Assembly: GCF_013408825.1 (NCBI RefSeq)
Contig: NZ_JACCBZ010000002.1
Location: 310,001-374,000, forward strand
DNA: 64,000 nt
Direction: 5' to 3'
From: Mucilaginibacter tundrae
GTDB taxonomy: Bacteria > Bacteroidota > Bacteroidia > Sphingobacteriales > Sphingobacteriaceae
A model generated the notes under the pieces. It ran no database searches, was not told the DNA's origin, and saw nothing but the letters and a program-made list of their open reading frames with translations. Numbering within the stretch: position 1 is the stretch's first letter; each line of letters begins with the position of its first letter. Below, one piece after another: positions 8,293 to 18,201 of the stretch. Position numbers and translations under genes: made by a program.

Positions 8293-8829
8293 ATGGGAAT
8301 TTTGCAACATATTGAACATCAAATATCAGCATTGAATGATCTGATAAAAATAAATAATGATCGGGTAACGGGTTATCAGAAAGCTATTGAGGGCACTGAA
8401 GAACAAAAGTTAAAAAAACTATTCGCGGATTACATAGAAGACAGCAAAAAATATATAGGCGACTTAAGTGAACATTTGCATGTTTTAGGCGGCGACCCTG
8501 CCAGCGGAACAACGATCGCAGGTAAATTTTATCACACTTGGATTGATGTTAAAGCTAAATTCGCTAAAAAGGACACCGTTTCTATACTATCTGACTGTGA
8601 ATATGGAGAAGATGTGGCTAATGCAGCTTATCGGAATGCGTTAGATGATAAAGAACTTATATGGAAAGATGAGCGTATAGTAAGTATATTAAGCCGCCAT
8701 TTAAAGGAACTAAAAGCCTCTCACGATCACATTAAAGAGTTGCGTGATAACGCTATCGCATTAGCGTTAGAAAGTAAAAAGTTAGATAAGCCGATCGTGA
8801 AATCCGCAGATACAAAAATCAGTCACTAA
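8293..8829 (+). CDS. PA2169 family four-helix-bundle protein (DUF2383)
   Basis: A 178-residue soluble, all-helical protein without signal peptide. The N-terminal stretch LNDLIKINNDRVTGYQKAI and the following acidic helices match the PA2169/DUF2383 family, a ferritin-like four-helix fold whose function is unproven and which is often linked to stress. A basic C-terminal extension (after about residue 155) goes beyond the domain. It follows the NRAMP-like gene on the same strand and is followed by a strong terminator, so the two may be co-transcribed. A link to metal or oxidative stress is inference. Confidence 0.8.
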   Translation: MGILQHIEHQISALNDLIKINNDRVTGYQKAIEGTEEQKLKKLFADYIEDSKKYIGDLSEHLHVLGGDPASGTTIAGKFYHTWIDVKAKFAKKDTVSILSDCEYGEDVANAAYRNALDDKELIWKDERIVSILSRHLKELKASHDHIKELRDNAIALALESKKLDKPIVKSADTKISH

Positions 8830-8853
8830 TTTGTTATAAACAATATACTACGT

Positions 8854-8887
8854 AAATGCGCTTCAAATATTGGGCGCATTTTTTTTA
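8854..8887 (+). terminator. Rho-independent terminator after the PA2169-type gene
   Basis: An 8-bp stem, AAATGCGC (8854-8861) pairing with GCGCATTT (8874-8881), with a 12-nt loop, runs directly into a T tract. It closes the NRAMP-like/PA2169 unit and separates it from the PAS kinase starting at 8979. Confidence 0.8.
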
Positions 8888-8978
8888 TAAATTATTTCGT
8901 AATATTAATTTCACCGAAACAATAGTGTAATACAGATTTTGTAACTTAGGTGATAACAATACCCCTACCCAAAATAAA

Positions 8979-10460
8979 ATGACCGCTGAATCACAGCATA
9001 TTTTACCCAAAGATATTTTTCAGACCATATTTGAAAAATCACCCGGCTCATTGTTAATTAAGGCTGATATTCCGCGCTTTACCATACTTGCCGCCAGTGA
9101 CAGTTATTTAGAATTTACAGATACCACTCGTGACGCTATATTAGGCCGTGGTTTTAGCGAGGTATTTCCAGATAGTGGAAATGTAGATGAGCATATTAAA
9201 GCACACAATGTATTTATCCGTGTAGTTAATACCGGCGAAAAGATTGATATCCCACGTTACAGATATGACATTTTTAATCAACAAAACAACTGTTACGAAG
9301 AACATCATTGGTCGTGCAGCAACGTACCGATAAAAGGAGATGATGGCGAAATAGCTTACATTTTAAATACTGTAGTAGATATTACCGCGGAGGTAAAAGC
9401 CAAGGAAATAGCTTTAGAAAATGAAAAACGCTTAAATCTTGCTCTGGAAGCAACGGGCTTGGCAACATGGGAGCTCAACCTGATCGATAGTACTTTTTCT
9501 TATTCCGCAGGCATGGCAGAATTATTTGGATTGAGCCCACGTACATTACCTACAATTGACATATTGCGTAGCCAGATAACAGAAGAAGACATGAGAAATA
9601 TTATTCTGCCATCATATCATCAAGCATTAATTTCTGGTGAATATTTATATGAAGTAAAAGTGGTATGGCCAGATAAATCGCAACATTGGATAAGAACGCA
9701 GGGAGCAATTATTTTTGATGATCATAATAATCCTGAAACCATGCTGGGAACTATATTGGATATCACCGAAAGCAAACGTGACGAGATCAGAAAGAATGAC
9801 TTTATTGCAATGGCAAGTCATGAATTAAAAACCCCACTTACCTCTCTCAAAGCATATATTCAGCTACTTGCAAAAAAATTAAATAACAATGATGATGAGT
9901 TTATTGCCAATGCCCTTACAAAAGCAGGTAACCAGGTAAACAAAATGGCCAATCTTATATATGGTTTTCTGGATCTTTCACGCCTGGAGTCCGGAAAGCT
10001 GCAAATTAAGATGCAGGATTTTGATATTAACAAACTAATTGCAGAAAACATTATCGAAACCCAACTGACTAACAATAGTCATAAAATTATATTTAATGCA
10101 GATGGTGCAATTATGGTTTATGCTGACCGGGAAAGAATTGGACAAGTGCTCAATAATTTTTTAAGCAACGCCGTAAAGTATTCGCCAAAAGATAGTACAA
10201 TTAGCATAACTACTAAAACCTGTGATAACGAAATTAAGGTTTCTGTTTCTGATAATGGTATAGGTATTAAGCTCAAAGATCAGGAAAAACTATTTCAACG
10301 CTTTTATAGGGTTGATAACGATGAGATTAAAAACATTTCGGGTTTTGGCATTGGCTTATACCTGGCAAGTGAAATTATACAGCGCCACAAGGGCAAAATA
10401 TGGGTTAACAGCGAAGAAAATAAAGGGTCGACATTTAGCTTTAGCTTACCAATTGAATAA
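8979..10460 (+). CDS. PAS-domain sensor histidine kinase
   Basis: A 493-residue cytoplasmic kinase. Order: N-terminal PAS-like domain (about 10-140), second PAS of the PAS_3 type (about 150-265), HisKA with SHELKTPLTSL (H281), then HATPase with NNFLSNAVKYS, SDNGIGI and GFGIGLY. The kinase core closely resembles that of the Kai-operon kinase 5 kb away, so they are probably paralogues. There are no membrane segments, so the signal should be intracellular. There is no adjacent response regulator; the nearest is the single-domain regulator at 15.6 kb. It has its own unit between two terminators. Confidence 0.9.
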   Translation: MTAESQHILPKDIFQTIFEKSPGSLLIKADIPRFTILAASDSYLEFTDTTRDAILGRGFSEVFPDSGNVDEHIKAHNVFIRVVNTGEKIDIPRYRYDIFNQQNNCYEEHHWSCSNVPIKGDDGEIAYILNTVVDITAEVKAKEIALENEKRLNLALEATGLATWELNLIDSTFSYSAGMAELFGLSPRTLPTIDILRSQITEEDMRNIILPSYHQALISGEYLYEVKVVWPDKSQHWIRTQGAIIFDDHNNPETMLGTILDITESKRDEIRKNDFIAMASHELKTPLTSLKAYIQLLAKKLNNNDDEFIANALTKAGNQVNKMANLIYGFLDLSRLESGKLQIKMQDFDINKLIAENIIETQLTNNSHKIIFNADGAIMVYADRERIGQVLNNFLSNAVKYSPKDSTISITTKTCDNEIKVSVSDNGIGIKLKDQEKLFQRFYRVDNDEIKNISGFGIGLYLASEIIQRHKGKIWVNSEENKGSTFSFSLPIE

Positions 10461-10491
10461 TTTATATTTTAGCAGGCACCGTTAAAATAAG

Positions 10492-10520
10492 AAAGGCCAA
10501 TCAAATTGATTGGCCTTTTT
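10492..10520. terminator. Bidirectional terminator
   Basis: A 13-bp inverted repeat, AAAGGCCAATCAA (10492-10504) and TTGATTGGCCTTT (10506-10518), lies between the convergent kinase and GT117 genes. It runs into five Ts on the + strand and has As at the other flank, so it can stop transcription from both sides. Confidence 0.85.
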
Positions 10521-10540
10521 GGTAGCATTTGTTATTTAAC

Positions 10541-13500
10541 TTATTGTTGCCTGCTTAAAACATTAACAAACTTAGCCTGGTAATCTTTATACTGCGCATT
10601 TAATTTGTTGTATAAAGCTGTTTGGTGTGCATCTTTAGTAAAATCAGTTAAAGCACCAATTAACTGCACGCCGATATTTACAGTACGAGGATCTAATTGA
10701 TCGCCGTTATTTTGCAGTTGGTAGTAATTGTAATCCAACTGATCGGTAAGGTAATCGTCAATATCCTCGGTAAGCTTGTTTCCCACTACTATGTTATTCA
10801 CTTTGTAGCTGGCTTGGGCCAAATATAGCTTACGTACGTTTACATCAATAAATGGGTTAATATCGGGCAATACTGCATTTAGTTTATCCAAAACCTTTAA
10901 TGCAAGATCAGGGCGTTTTTGAGCTATTAAATCATTGGTCAAATCCAGGAATGTCTCTAACAAAACCGGATAAAACATATTAGTTGATTCATGATCCAGG
11001 TATTTGGCCGTTTTAAAATTGCCCCATTTAAACTTGTTCATTACGTTGTTATACATTACCATCGCGTTCGTTTTACCCATCTGATCTTTATTGGCAGTAT
11101 CAGGAGTGAAAGGAATAAGATGGAAAACAAAGCCCTCCCTATATAAATAAGGTTGCAAACCTACAAGGTTTTCAGGCCCAACAGTTACGGTGAAGCATAT
11201 AGGGCGTTTCCAATGGTTATGCGCCAACACATCAAACATGGCCAAATTATCCTTCATCACGTAGTTAGAAGTGTATTTAAACTTCATGGTATCAGTCAAC
11301 TTGCTTCTGTCGCTATCAGGTACTACACCATCCTTTATAACTTCATCTTTATTGATCGTGATTTTGAAATTTTTAGTTGGCAAATAGTTTGCATTATCAC
11401 CATTTTGGTATTGTACCATTGTAGCCGGATTGTCTGATGTAATAAAATCAAACACTTCACTTAATTCGGTAAAACCAGGGATTTTTCTATCATCAAAATA
11501 AATAACATCGCGTACGCCATCTTCATATTTTTCAAAAGGCATAGTAATAGGCAATGCATCGGCATCATTCATCTTGCGGGTCATCTGCTTAATATTCCAG
11601 TCGGCAGAGAATAAGCTAAGATTAACAATACGCACATCCGGCCTGATGCCTTCAACCTCCTGATCATACCATAATGAATAAGTATCATTATCACCATAAG
11701 TAAACAAGATAGCGTTTGGCGGGCACGATATGAGATAATCATAAGCCATATCATGTGGAGTCAATTTGGTTGAACGGTCATGATCTTTCCATTCTTCTTT
11801 AGCCAGCACTATGGGGCCTGCTAATAAACAAATTGCTGTCGCCGTAAAAGCAGCTGTTTTAGCACTTATAAATTTGCGTATCAATTCCGCGATACAAATT
11901 ACCCCCAATCCTATCCAGATAGCAAAGGCATAAAACGAGCCTACATAACTGTAATCGCGCTCACGCGGTTGTATAGATGGTTGGTTAACGTATAATACAA
12001 TTGCAATGCCGGTGAAAAACCACAGTAGGGTAACAACAAGTGCATCTTCTTTACGACGATTAAAATGAAATATTAAACCAAATAAGCCAATAATTAAAGG
12101 AAGCGCGAATAATGGCGTGTATGTAACACCCGCTAACGGATCCCTGGTATCGCCTCCTATAACAGATTTCGGTAAATGTCTGCCGCCATCAAATATTCCG
12201 GTAGTCCAGTTACCATCAATACCCGCCATATTTGCTTGTCCGTCAGCATCATTATAACGCCCTGCAAAGTTCCACAAAAAGTAACGCCAGTACATCTGGT
12301 ATATTTGCCAGCTAAACATAAACTTGATATTATCAGCAAAATTAGGTGCTTGCCCATCAGGTATCCTCAACCATTCTTTATAGAACTGCGGATCCTGGCC
12401 TTCGCTGCTATACATACGTGGCAGAATGGTTGTATGGTCATAAACGGTATTTAATTTTTTACCGGATATCTCATATTTTGTTTTTCCTTTACGGTAGATG
12501 TTTCCACCTTCAGTTTGATCGATAGGTTTAGCATCAAAATAAGGCCCGTATAGTAAAGGTGTTTCACCGTATTGCTCACGGTTTAAATAACTGTTTAACG
12601 TAAAAGCATTATCTGGGTGTGCATTATCCAAATTGGTATTTGCCGTTGCCCTGATTGGAATATAAGCGAATGAGCTGTAACCTAAATAAATAAATGTACA
12701 ACATAAAAATGCCAGGTTTAACATTGGCTTTTTGTATTTAATACTGTAATATATACCGGCTACCAACACTGCTATTAACAATATAAGGAATACTGCTGCG
12801 CCGCTTCCGAAACCGAAGCCCAGTGTATTTACAAAAAACAGATCAAAATAAGCTGCACCTACAACGGTGTAATTCCTGATACCGTATTGAATAAATACTA
12901 ATATTACTATGCCTGCTAAAATGGCTAAAATGCTGCTTTTTAGGTTGATCTTTTTAGTCCTGCGCAGGTAATAAACCAATGCTAACGCAGGTATGGTTAA
13001 CAAGTTAAGTAAGTGTATACCTATTGATAGGCCTATTACATAGGCGATAAATATGATCCATTTATCGGCACCCGGTTCATCAGCATGGGCATCCCATTTT
13101 AAAATGGCCCAAAACACTAATGCTGTACAGAATGATGACCATGCAAACACGATGGTTTCAACAGCAGAGAACCAAAAAGTATCGGTATAAGCGAATGCTA
13201 AGGCACCCACCAAACCAGCTCCCATGATCATGTAGAATTTTGATTTATCCGTGTCTTCGCTTTCCTTGTAAGCAAGTAGTTTTTTTGCTAATGCGGTTAT
13301 CGTCCAAAACAACAGCATTATAGTCGCGCCGCTTGCTAATGCCGAACCCATATTGGTAAAAAATGGCACTTTAGCATTATTTCCCATTGATAATAAGGAG
13401 AACGCTTTACCAAGCATAGCAAACACCGGGTAACCCGGCTGGTGTGCTACCTGTAAGCGATATGCGCAGGAAATAAACTCGCCGCAATCCCAAAAGCTTA

Positions 13501-13588
13501 CTGAGGGTTCCAGCGTCATGATATAACTAATTGAGGCGATCGCAAAACATAACCAGCCTAATAAATTATTAATTTTTTTGTATTGCAT
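10541..13588 (-). CDS. DUF2723 / GT117-type membrane glycosyltransferase
   Basis: A 1015-residue protein with about a dozen membrane segments in the first 600 residues and a large soluble C-terminal part. The N-terminal loop has the family signature SFWDCGEFISCAYRLQ followed by HQPGYP (acidic pair D34/E37, H49), resembling GT-C fold protein mannosyltransferases that use lipid-linked sugars. In Bacteroidota these proteins are candidates for transferring sugars to exported proteins or surface glycans; the acceptor is unknown. It is a monocistronic unit as far as seen. The length and domain order are usual for the family. Confidence 0.85.
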   Translation of the reverse strand: MQYKKINNLLGWLCFAIASISYIMTLEPSVSFWDCGEFISCAYRLQVAHQPGYPVFAMLGKAFSLLSMGNNAKVPFFTNMGSALASGATIMLLFWTITALAKKLLAYKESEDTDKSKFYMIMGAGLVGALAFAYTDTFWFSAVETIVFAWSSFCTALVFWAILKWDAHADEPGADKWIIFIAYVIGLSIGIHLLNLLTIPALALVYYLRRTKKINLKSSILAILAGIVILVFIQYGIRNYTVVGAAYFDLFFVNTLGFGFGSGAAVFLILLIAVLVAGIYYSIKYKKPMLNLAFLCCTFIYLGYSSFAYIPIRATANTNLDNAHPDNAFTLNSYLNREQYGETPLLYGPYFDAKPIDQTEGGNIYRKGKTKYEISGKKLNTVYDHTTILPRMYSSEGQDPQFYKEWLRIPDGQAPNFADNIKFMFSWQIYQMYWRYFLWNFAGRYNDADGQANMAGIDGNWTTGIFDGGRHLPKSVIGGDTRDPLAGVTYTPLFALPLIIGLFGLIFHFNRRKEDALVVTLLWFFTGIAIVLYVNQPSIQPRERDYSYVGSFYAFAIWIGLGVICIAELIRKFISAKTAAFTATAICLLAGPIVLAKEEWKDHDRSTKLTPHDMAYDYLISCPPNAILFTYGDNDTYSLWYDQEVEGIRPDVRIVNLSLFSADWNIKQMTRKMNDADALPITMPFEKYEDGVRDVIYFDDRKIPGFTELSEVFDFITSDNPATMVQYQNGDNANYLPTKNFKITINKDEVIKDGVVPDSDRSKLTDTMKFKYTSNYVMKDNLAMFDVLAHNHWKRPICFTVTVGPENLVGLQPYLYREGFVFHLIPFTPDTANKDQMGKTNAMVMYNNVMNKFKWGNFKTAKYLDHESTNMFYPVLLETFLDLTNDLIAQKRPDLALKVLDKLNAVLPDINPFIDVNVRKLYLAQASYKVNNIVVGNKLTEDIDDYLTDQLDYNYYQLQNNGDQLDPRTVNIGVQLIGALTDFTKDAHQTALYNKLNAQYKDYQAKFVNVLSRQQ

Positions 13589-13910
13589 GTATAAGGATTT
13601 TAAAAGCAGGGGTAAATATCAGAATTTTTATAGGTTATTTTAAAAAAACGGTATTACAATAACACAATTTAACAGAAATTAACTTTTCGATTTGAATAAA
13701 GTGCGAATATCATAATTTTTTTAAGGCTTCATGAATTTATCTCTCAACACTATAGTATGTCTTTATAGATATGATAGCCCCGTTATGCTTACAATCTAGA
13801 TTTATATATAAATCCTTCTTATTGAGCAGATAAGAGTTTACCCCTTACCTTAAAAGTATTATCAAAGCTGGATATAATGATTTTAATTAAGGATACTGTT
13901 CGGTACCATT
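13589..13910. other. AT-rich intergenic region upstream of the GT117 gene
   Basis: About 320 bases between the start of the GT117 gene and the end of the barrel-protein gene, both on the minus strand. It is AT-rich with runs of A/T and no ORF, tRNA-like fold or strong hairpin that I can support. It should contain the promoter of the GT117 gene, but no exact TAnnTTTG box was recognised near its start. Confidence 0.4.
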
Positions 13911-14807
13911 CTAAAATTTTAAAGATAATCCTGTTTCGAAATAAAACACAGAAGTGTTATTCGATAAACCCACTGCTTTAGCTACCGCTGCAGATTTAAA
14001 TCCATTTTGTACAATGGCATAGGTAGGTATAAATTCAAGCATTAAGTGCCCTATTTTATATTCTAACGGTACCGAAAATTCGTAATCCAACGTTTCAAAT
14101 TTGCTTAAATTAGCTTCGAAAGTAGCTACGGCAGTACCCACTTTTTTACTTTTGAATACTTTTTTCTTGATGTAAGCATCATAAAAATTTTGCGTGCCTA
14201 GGTTGACGGTTGCAGTTGGCGAAATGATAAAATCGTCATTATTAGCAAATGGTTTTATCAAAATAAAATCATGTGAGATACCCGCATTTATAAAAATATC
14301 GGCATTGGCGCCGCTGTTTAAACTGTAATTGGCACTTACGCTTGGTGTAACTATATCACCTATTTCATAATCAAAATCAGCACTGAATGTATTTGTAATT
14401 GATGAGCCTATTAAAGTGCTGTTAGGGTTATAGAACATTTTGCTGTATGATAATCCGCCAGAAAAATCATCGGTAATATCAAAATCATAACCAGCTGTTA
14501 AATTTCCTCCATCAAGTTTATTTTTCTTATTATCCGGCAGAATATCCATATCACCTGATATATATATTCCTGGTTTAAAAGTGTATTTAATATCAGGACT
14601 TATAAGCGGTGTGGTGGTAAGGCCTGTTCGGCCCATAAAAACATTATTATTTAAATAATCGGCTCCTATTTTAAATGAGGACTTTTTAGTTGATGATGTC
14701 TTAACTGTATCTACTGTAGCAGAATCGGTTGCTTTTTGACAATAAGCATTAACACTTATACCTAGAAGTAAAAAAATAATAGATTTTTTGTAAAATAAGT
14801 TATGCAT
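13911..14807 (-). CDS. Predicted secreted outer-membrane beta-barrel-like protein
   Basis: A 298-residue protein with an N-terminal signal peptide (hydrophobic core FLLLGISVNAYC before Q). The mature part alternates polar and aromatic residues in short strands (for example FSADFDYEIGDIVTPSVSANYSL) and ends with Phe (FETGLSLKF), as outer-membrane barrels do. I do not recognise a specific family. The frame is open to 14867, but ATG 14807 puts the signal peptide at the N-terminus and is preferred. Confidence 0.65.
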   Translation of the reverse strand: MHNLFYKKSIIFLLLGISVNAYCQKATDSATVDTVKTSSTKKSSFKIGADYLNNNVFMGRTGLTTTPLISPDIKYTFKPGIYISGDMDILPDNKKNKLDGGNLTAGYDFDITDDFSGGLSYSKMFYNPNSTLIGSSITNTFSADFDYEIGDIVTPSVSANYSLNSGANADIFINAGISHDFILIKPFANNDDFIISPTATVNLGTQNFYDAYIKKKVFKSKKVGTAVATFEANLSKFETLDYEFSVPLEYKIGHLMLEFIPTYAIVQNGFKSAAVAKAVGLSNNTSVFYFETGLSLKF

Positions 14808-14956
14808 AAGGGGTATTTTAAGTTGATAATTAGTATCGACAGCAATTATATACAATAGTTTAACCAAAAAATATTTTTTAATATTATTAAACTATTTATT
14901 TAATATATAGTCTGTAGGTTTAAATAATATATCAATCATTATAAACTTTAAGCAAA

Positions 14957-15478
14957 ATGAAGAAAATTGGATTATTAGCCTTTGCCGTAATGTTTTCGGC
15001 AGCTGCTTTTGCACAAACAACAACTCTGGCCACAACTACTGCGGCTACCACTACCCCAACAGAAAAAGCACAGATGAAAGATCTGCGTAAAGACGTTCGC
15101 GCTTATGACAACAAAAAAGCAGAGGCTAAAGCAGAAATTAAGAAAGGCAATTTAACAGCTGCCCAAACCGACCTTGCCGCTGCAAAAACCGACAAGGCAG
15201 ACATTAAAACAGATGCCAAAACCTTAAAAAGCGAAGGTGTAGCTCATCCTGTAAAATTAGCTACAAAAGAAGTTAAGAAAGCCGACGTAAAAAAGGTTGA
15301 GGTAACTAAAACTGATTTGAAAGCAGCTAAAGCTACAGAACAGGCTGATGTTAAAGCCGGTAACATTACAGGTGCACAGGCTGCCCAAGCTGCCGCTGCA
15401 ACCGACAAAAAGGATTTGAAGAAAGATATACGCGAAGCACATCGTGATGGCGTTAAACGCCACTTGCATAAAGCATAA
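14957..15478 (+). CDS. Secreted Ala/Lys-rich repeat protein
   Basis: A 173-residue protein with a signal peptide (MKKIGLLAFAVMFSAAAFAQ) and a mature part dominated by Ala, Lys, Asp and Thr. Two related units of about 45 residues are visible: one around AEIKKGNLTAAQTDLAAAK (about 58-100) and one around ADVKAGNITGAQAAQAAAA (about 128-165). They share the pattern K-x-G-N-[LI]-T-x-A-Q followed by T-D-K-x-D-[IL]-K. This predicts charged helices, soluble and periplasmic. Function is unknown. It is a single-gene unit closed by a strong terminator, which suggests substantial expression. Confidence 0.7.
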   Translation: MKKIGLLAFAVMFSAAAFAQTTTLATTTAATTTPTEKAQMKDLRKDVRAYDNKKAEAKAEIKKGNLTAAQTDLAAAKTDKADIKTDAKTLKSEGVAHPVKLATKEVKKADVKKVEVTKTDLKAAKATEQADVKAGNITGAQAAQAAAATDKKDLKKDIREAHRDGVKRHLHKA

Positions 15479-15484
15479 GTTGTA

Positions 15485-15519
15485 AAAAAGAGAGTGTTGA
15501 AAATCAACACTCTCTTTTT
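15485..15519 (+). terminator. Strong terminator after the Ala/Lys-rich gene
   Basis: A perfect 16-bp stem (15485-15500 with 15504-15519) around the loop AAA, with the right arm ending in TTTTT. It follows the stop codon by 6 bp. Confidence 0.85.
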
Positions 15520-15627
15520 GCTTTACGCCTTCTACCATTTTATTGTAAAGTGTTTGTTGTAACTATGAAGCGAGGCAATCACGGGTACAATAATTCGTTA
15601 TAAAGCCATACCCTTACCTAATTATTT

Positions 15628-15990
15628 ATGCAGAAGCGAATCTTATTGCTTGATGATAACCAAGACATTTTGGATATAATGCAGGAAGCCTTATCCTACC
15701 AGGAATACGAAGTTAAGGTAGCTTTGGATAGTAGTAACATAATCAATTTAACACTTGATTACCAACCGGACCTGATCATATTGGACTACCATTTAACCGG
15801 ACGAAACGGATTCGAAATTTGCCGACAGTTAAAAACACATCCTGAGCTTGGGCATATACCTGTTATCATCTGTTCGGCTTATGTTAATAAGGGCGAGAAT
15901 TTATCTGCCTGGGGCTGTGATGATGTGATAGCAAAACCTTTTGGTTTGGAAGAGCTTACGGAGAAGGTAAACAATTTGATATTGGATTAA
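15628..15990 (+). CDS. Single-domain response regulator (CheY-like)
   Basis: A 120-residue receiver domain with no output domain. The acidic pocket D9-D10, phospho-acceptor D53 (LIILDYHLTG), switch Ser83 and Lys103 (AKPFG) are all present, so it should be phosphorylatable. Such orphan receivers relay phosphate or control partners by binding. No kinase is adjacent; the PAS kinases at 2.4 and 9.0 kb lack obvious partners and are candidates by proximity only. It is convergent with the DUF962 gene, 2 bp apart. Confidence 0.9.
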   Translation: MQKRILLLDDNQDILDIMQEALSYQEYEVKVALDSSNIINLTLDYQPDLIILDYHLTGRNGFEICRQLKTHPELGHIPVIICSAYVNKGENLSAWGCDDVIAKPFGLEELTEKVNNLILD

Positions 15991-15992
15991 AC

Positions 15993-16526
15993 TCAATATT
16001 TGATCTTAAATCGCTTTATTACCAAATGCACCAGAAACAAAGGCGCTATTAGTATATTTTTGTATCGATACTCAAAAGAAAGCTTTTTACCCTCCTTTTT
16101 ATATCCACCAAATAACGCGGCACATGATATTACAAATATCAGCCCACACAAAACTCCCAGTTGCAGCCCTCCGGCCTTTTGCCATTGCACCAGCAGGGTG
16201 ATGATGTAGTAATAGGCCAGCATAATAAACAGCATAAAATAGCTTAAAATGGGCGAAAGCTTTAAGTAATAATAAATACTGAACGCCAATAAAAACGACG
16301 ACCAGTTAAAATCAGCATTATACTGCCCAAGAAATTTTATGTAAGGAAAAGGGATCGCCCATAATAATCCAAATAAGCTAAAAAGCAATAACGGAATAAA
16401 TACAATGTGGATAACAATATTTGCAGGGTCTTGGTGCGTGGCAGCAAATTTGTCAAAATAGAATTCTACACTGCCGGGTTTTACTTCGGGTTCGGATTGT
16501 TTTTTTTCAACTTTCTTTTTACTCAC
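15993..16526 (-). CDS. DUF962 / Mpo1-like membrane protein
   Basis: A 177-residue protein with a charged Lys-rich N-terminus and about four membrane segments. The motif FAATHQDPANIVIHIVFIP (His-x-x-Pro-x-Asn-x-x-x-His) is the signature of DUF962, to which yeast Mpo1, an Fe-dependent dioxygenase acting on 2-hydroxy fatty acids, belongs. Sphingobacteriaceae make sphingolipids and 2-hydroxy fatty acids, so a related lipid role is plausible but unproven. It lies downstream of rny on the same strand, beyond a hairpin. Confidence 0.7.
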   Translation of the reverse strand: MSKKKVEKKQSEPEVKPGSVEFYFDKFAATHQDPANIVIHIVFIPLLLFSLFGLLWAIPFPYIKFLGQYNADFNWSSFLLAFSIYYYLKLSPILSYFMLFIMLAYYYIITLLVQWQKAGGLQLGVLCGLIFVISCAALFGGYKKEGKKLSFEYRYKNILIAPLFLVHLVIKRFKIKY

Positions 16527-16557
16527 AACTGCGGAATAGATTAATTATTGAATGATG

Positions 16558-16586
16558 AACGCCGAAGTTTTTACACTCCGGCGTTC
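16558..16586 (-). terminator. Stem-loop downstream of rny
   Basis: GAACGCCG (16558-16565) pairs with CGGCGTTC (16579-16586), extended inward with one mismatch. It lies about 28 bp past the rny stop. No clear T tract follows on the minus strand, so it may be an RNA 3-prime-end stabiliser instead of a classic terminator. Confidence 0.5.
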
Positions 16587-16613
16587 AGTATTTTAAGATC
16601 AAATGACGCTTTG

Positions 16614-18179
16614 TTACTTAGCGAAAGCTACTGACCTGGTTTCCCTGATCACCGTAACTTTAATTTGACCAGGATAAGTCATTTCAGTTTGGATACGGTT
16701 AGAGATATCAGCCGCTAACACTTCTGATTCAGCATCGCTTATCTTCTCGCTTTCAACCACTACACGTAACTCACGACCCGCCTGTATAGCGAATGTTTTT
16801 TCAACACCCGGATACGACATAGCAAGCTCCTCAAGCTCCTTTAAGCGTTTAATGTAACCTTCAACAACTTCGCGCCTTGCACCCGGCCTTGCGCCTGAAA
16901 TGGCGTCACAAACCTGTATGATCGGCGATATCATCGACGTCATTTCTATTTCGTCATGGTGAGCGCCAATAGCGTTACAAACTTCAGGGTGTTCCTTATA
17001 TTTTTCAGCTAATTGCATACCTAAAATAGCGTGCGGCAATTCCGGGTTATCATCAGGCACTTTACCAATATCATGTAGTAAACCTGCACGTTTAGCCAGT
17101 TTAACATTAAGGCCTAATTCTGCAGCCATTGTAGCGCAGAAGTTAGCAACCTCGCGTGAGTGCTGCAATAGGTTTTGCCCGTAAGACGAACGGTAACGCA
17201 TACGGCCAACCATACGGATCAATTCCGGATGTAAGCCTGTGATACCTAAGTCTATTACGGTACGCTCACCTATCTCTACAATTTCCTCTTCAATTTGCTT
17301 TTTAGTTTTGGCAACAACCTCTTCAATACGTGCCGGGTGTATACGACCATCGGTTACCAAACGGTGCATCGCCAAACGGGCAATCTCGCGCCTAACCGGA
17401 TCAAATCCTGAAAGAATAATAGCTTCCGGGGTATCATCCACAATGATCTCAATACCGGTAGCTGCTTCCAGCGCACGGATGTTACGGCCTTCACGACCAA
17501 TAATCCTACCTTTGATCTCATCATTCTCAATATTAAAAATTGAAACGGTATTCTCGATCGCAGCCTCAGTAGCGGTACGCTGGATAGTTTGGATAACTAT
17601 CTTTTTAGCTTCTTTAGTTGCTGTAAGTTTAGCTTCGTCAACAATATCTTTAATTTGCGCCATTGCTTTGCTACGGGCTTCTTCGCGCAAATTGTCAACC
17701 AATTGGTTACGTGCTTCTTCGGCAGATACGCCTGCAATAGTTTCCAATTGCTGTACGTGCTGATTTTTTAAAACTTCAACTTCTTCCTGTTTTTTAACAG
17801 CGATATCGGTTTGTTTTTCCAGGTTCTTGCGCACATTATCTAACTCATTTTCCTTACGGGTAAGATTTTCTAAACGAGAATTTAACGATTGCTCTTTTTG
17901 TTTAAAATTGTTTTCGCGTTGGTTATAGGCGTTGTTTTTGGCGTTTAACTCCTGCTCATGCTCCGCTTTTAATTGTAAAAAGCGCTCTTTTGCTTCCAGC
18001 AGTTTGTTCTTTTTAAGAATTTCCGCGTTGTTTTCAGCGTCTTTTAAAATAAGTTTCGCTTTGTTTTGGGCCTGATTTTCCTGCGATTTAAAAAGTTTAC
18101 GCAACAGGAAACGGCCAACGATGATGCCCACACCGACCCCGATCAGGAGCCCGATGATAACATATAATGATGAATTCAT
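16614..18179 (-). CDS. rny: Ribonuclease Y
   Basis: A 521-residue endoribonuclease that starts mRNA decay at the membrane. Order: N-terminal membrane helix (6-22), long coiled coil (about 30-200), KH RNA-binding domain with the GREG loop (228-231), and HD nuclease domain with H340 and the metal-binding H369-D370 pair in LLHDIGK. Length is typical. It is the last gene of the pheT - coiled-coil gene - zapA - 6S-like RNA - rny block, all on the minus strand. Confidence 0.97.
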   Translation of the reverse strand: MNSSLYVIIGLLIGVGVGIIVGRFLLRKLFKSQENQAQNKAKLILKDAENNAEILKKNKLLEAKERFLQLKAEHEQELNAKNNAYNQRENNFKQKEQSLNSRLENLTRKENELDNVRKNLEKQTDIAVKKQEEVEVLKNQHVQQLETIAGVSAEEARNQLVDNLREEARSKAMAQIKDIVDEAKLTATKEAKKIVIQTIQRTATEAAIENTVSIFNIENDEIKGRIIGREGRNIRALEAATGIEIIVDDTPEAIILSGFDPVRREIARLAMHRLVTDGRIHPARIEEVVAKTKKQIEEEIVEIGERTVIDLGITGLHPELIRMVGRMRYRSSYGQNLLQHSREVANFCATMAAELGLNVKLAKRAGLLHDIGKVPDDNPELPHAILGMQLAEKYKEHPEVCNAIGAHHDEIEMTSMISPIIQVCDAISGARPGARREVVEGYIKRLKELEELAMSYPGVEKTFAIQAGRELRVVVESEKISDAESEVLAADISNRIQTEMTYPGQIKVTVIRETRSVAFAK

Positions 18180-18201
18180 TCTTCTTTTAGGTTATATAAA
18201 T

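Noticed and set aside
15244..15538. Two overlapping minus-strand ORFs opposite the Ala/Lys-rich gene
   Set aside because: The Ala/Lys-rich codons produce long open antisense frames; their proteins are Cys/Phe-rich and implausible.
17239..17763. A 174-residue + strand ORF opposite rny
   Set aside because: Antisense shadow of a conserved gene; the protein has no domain.
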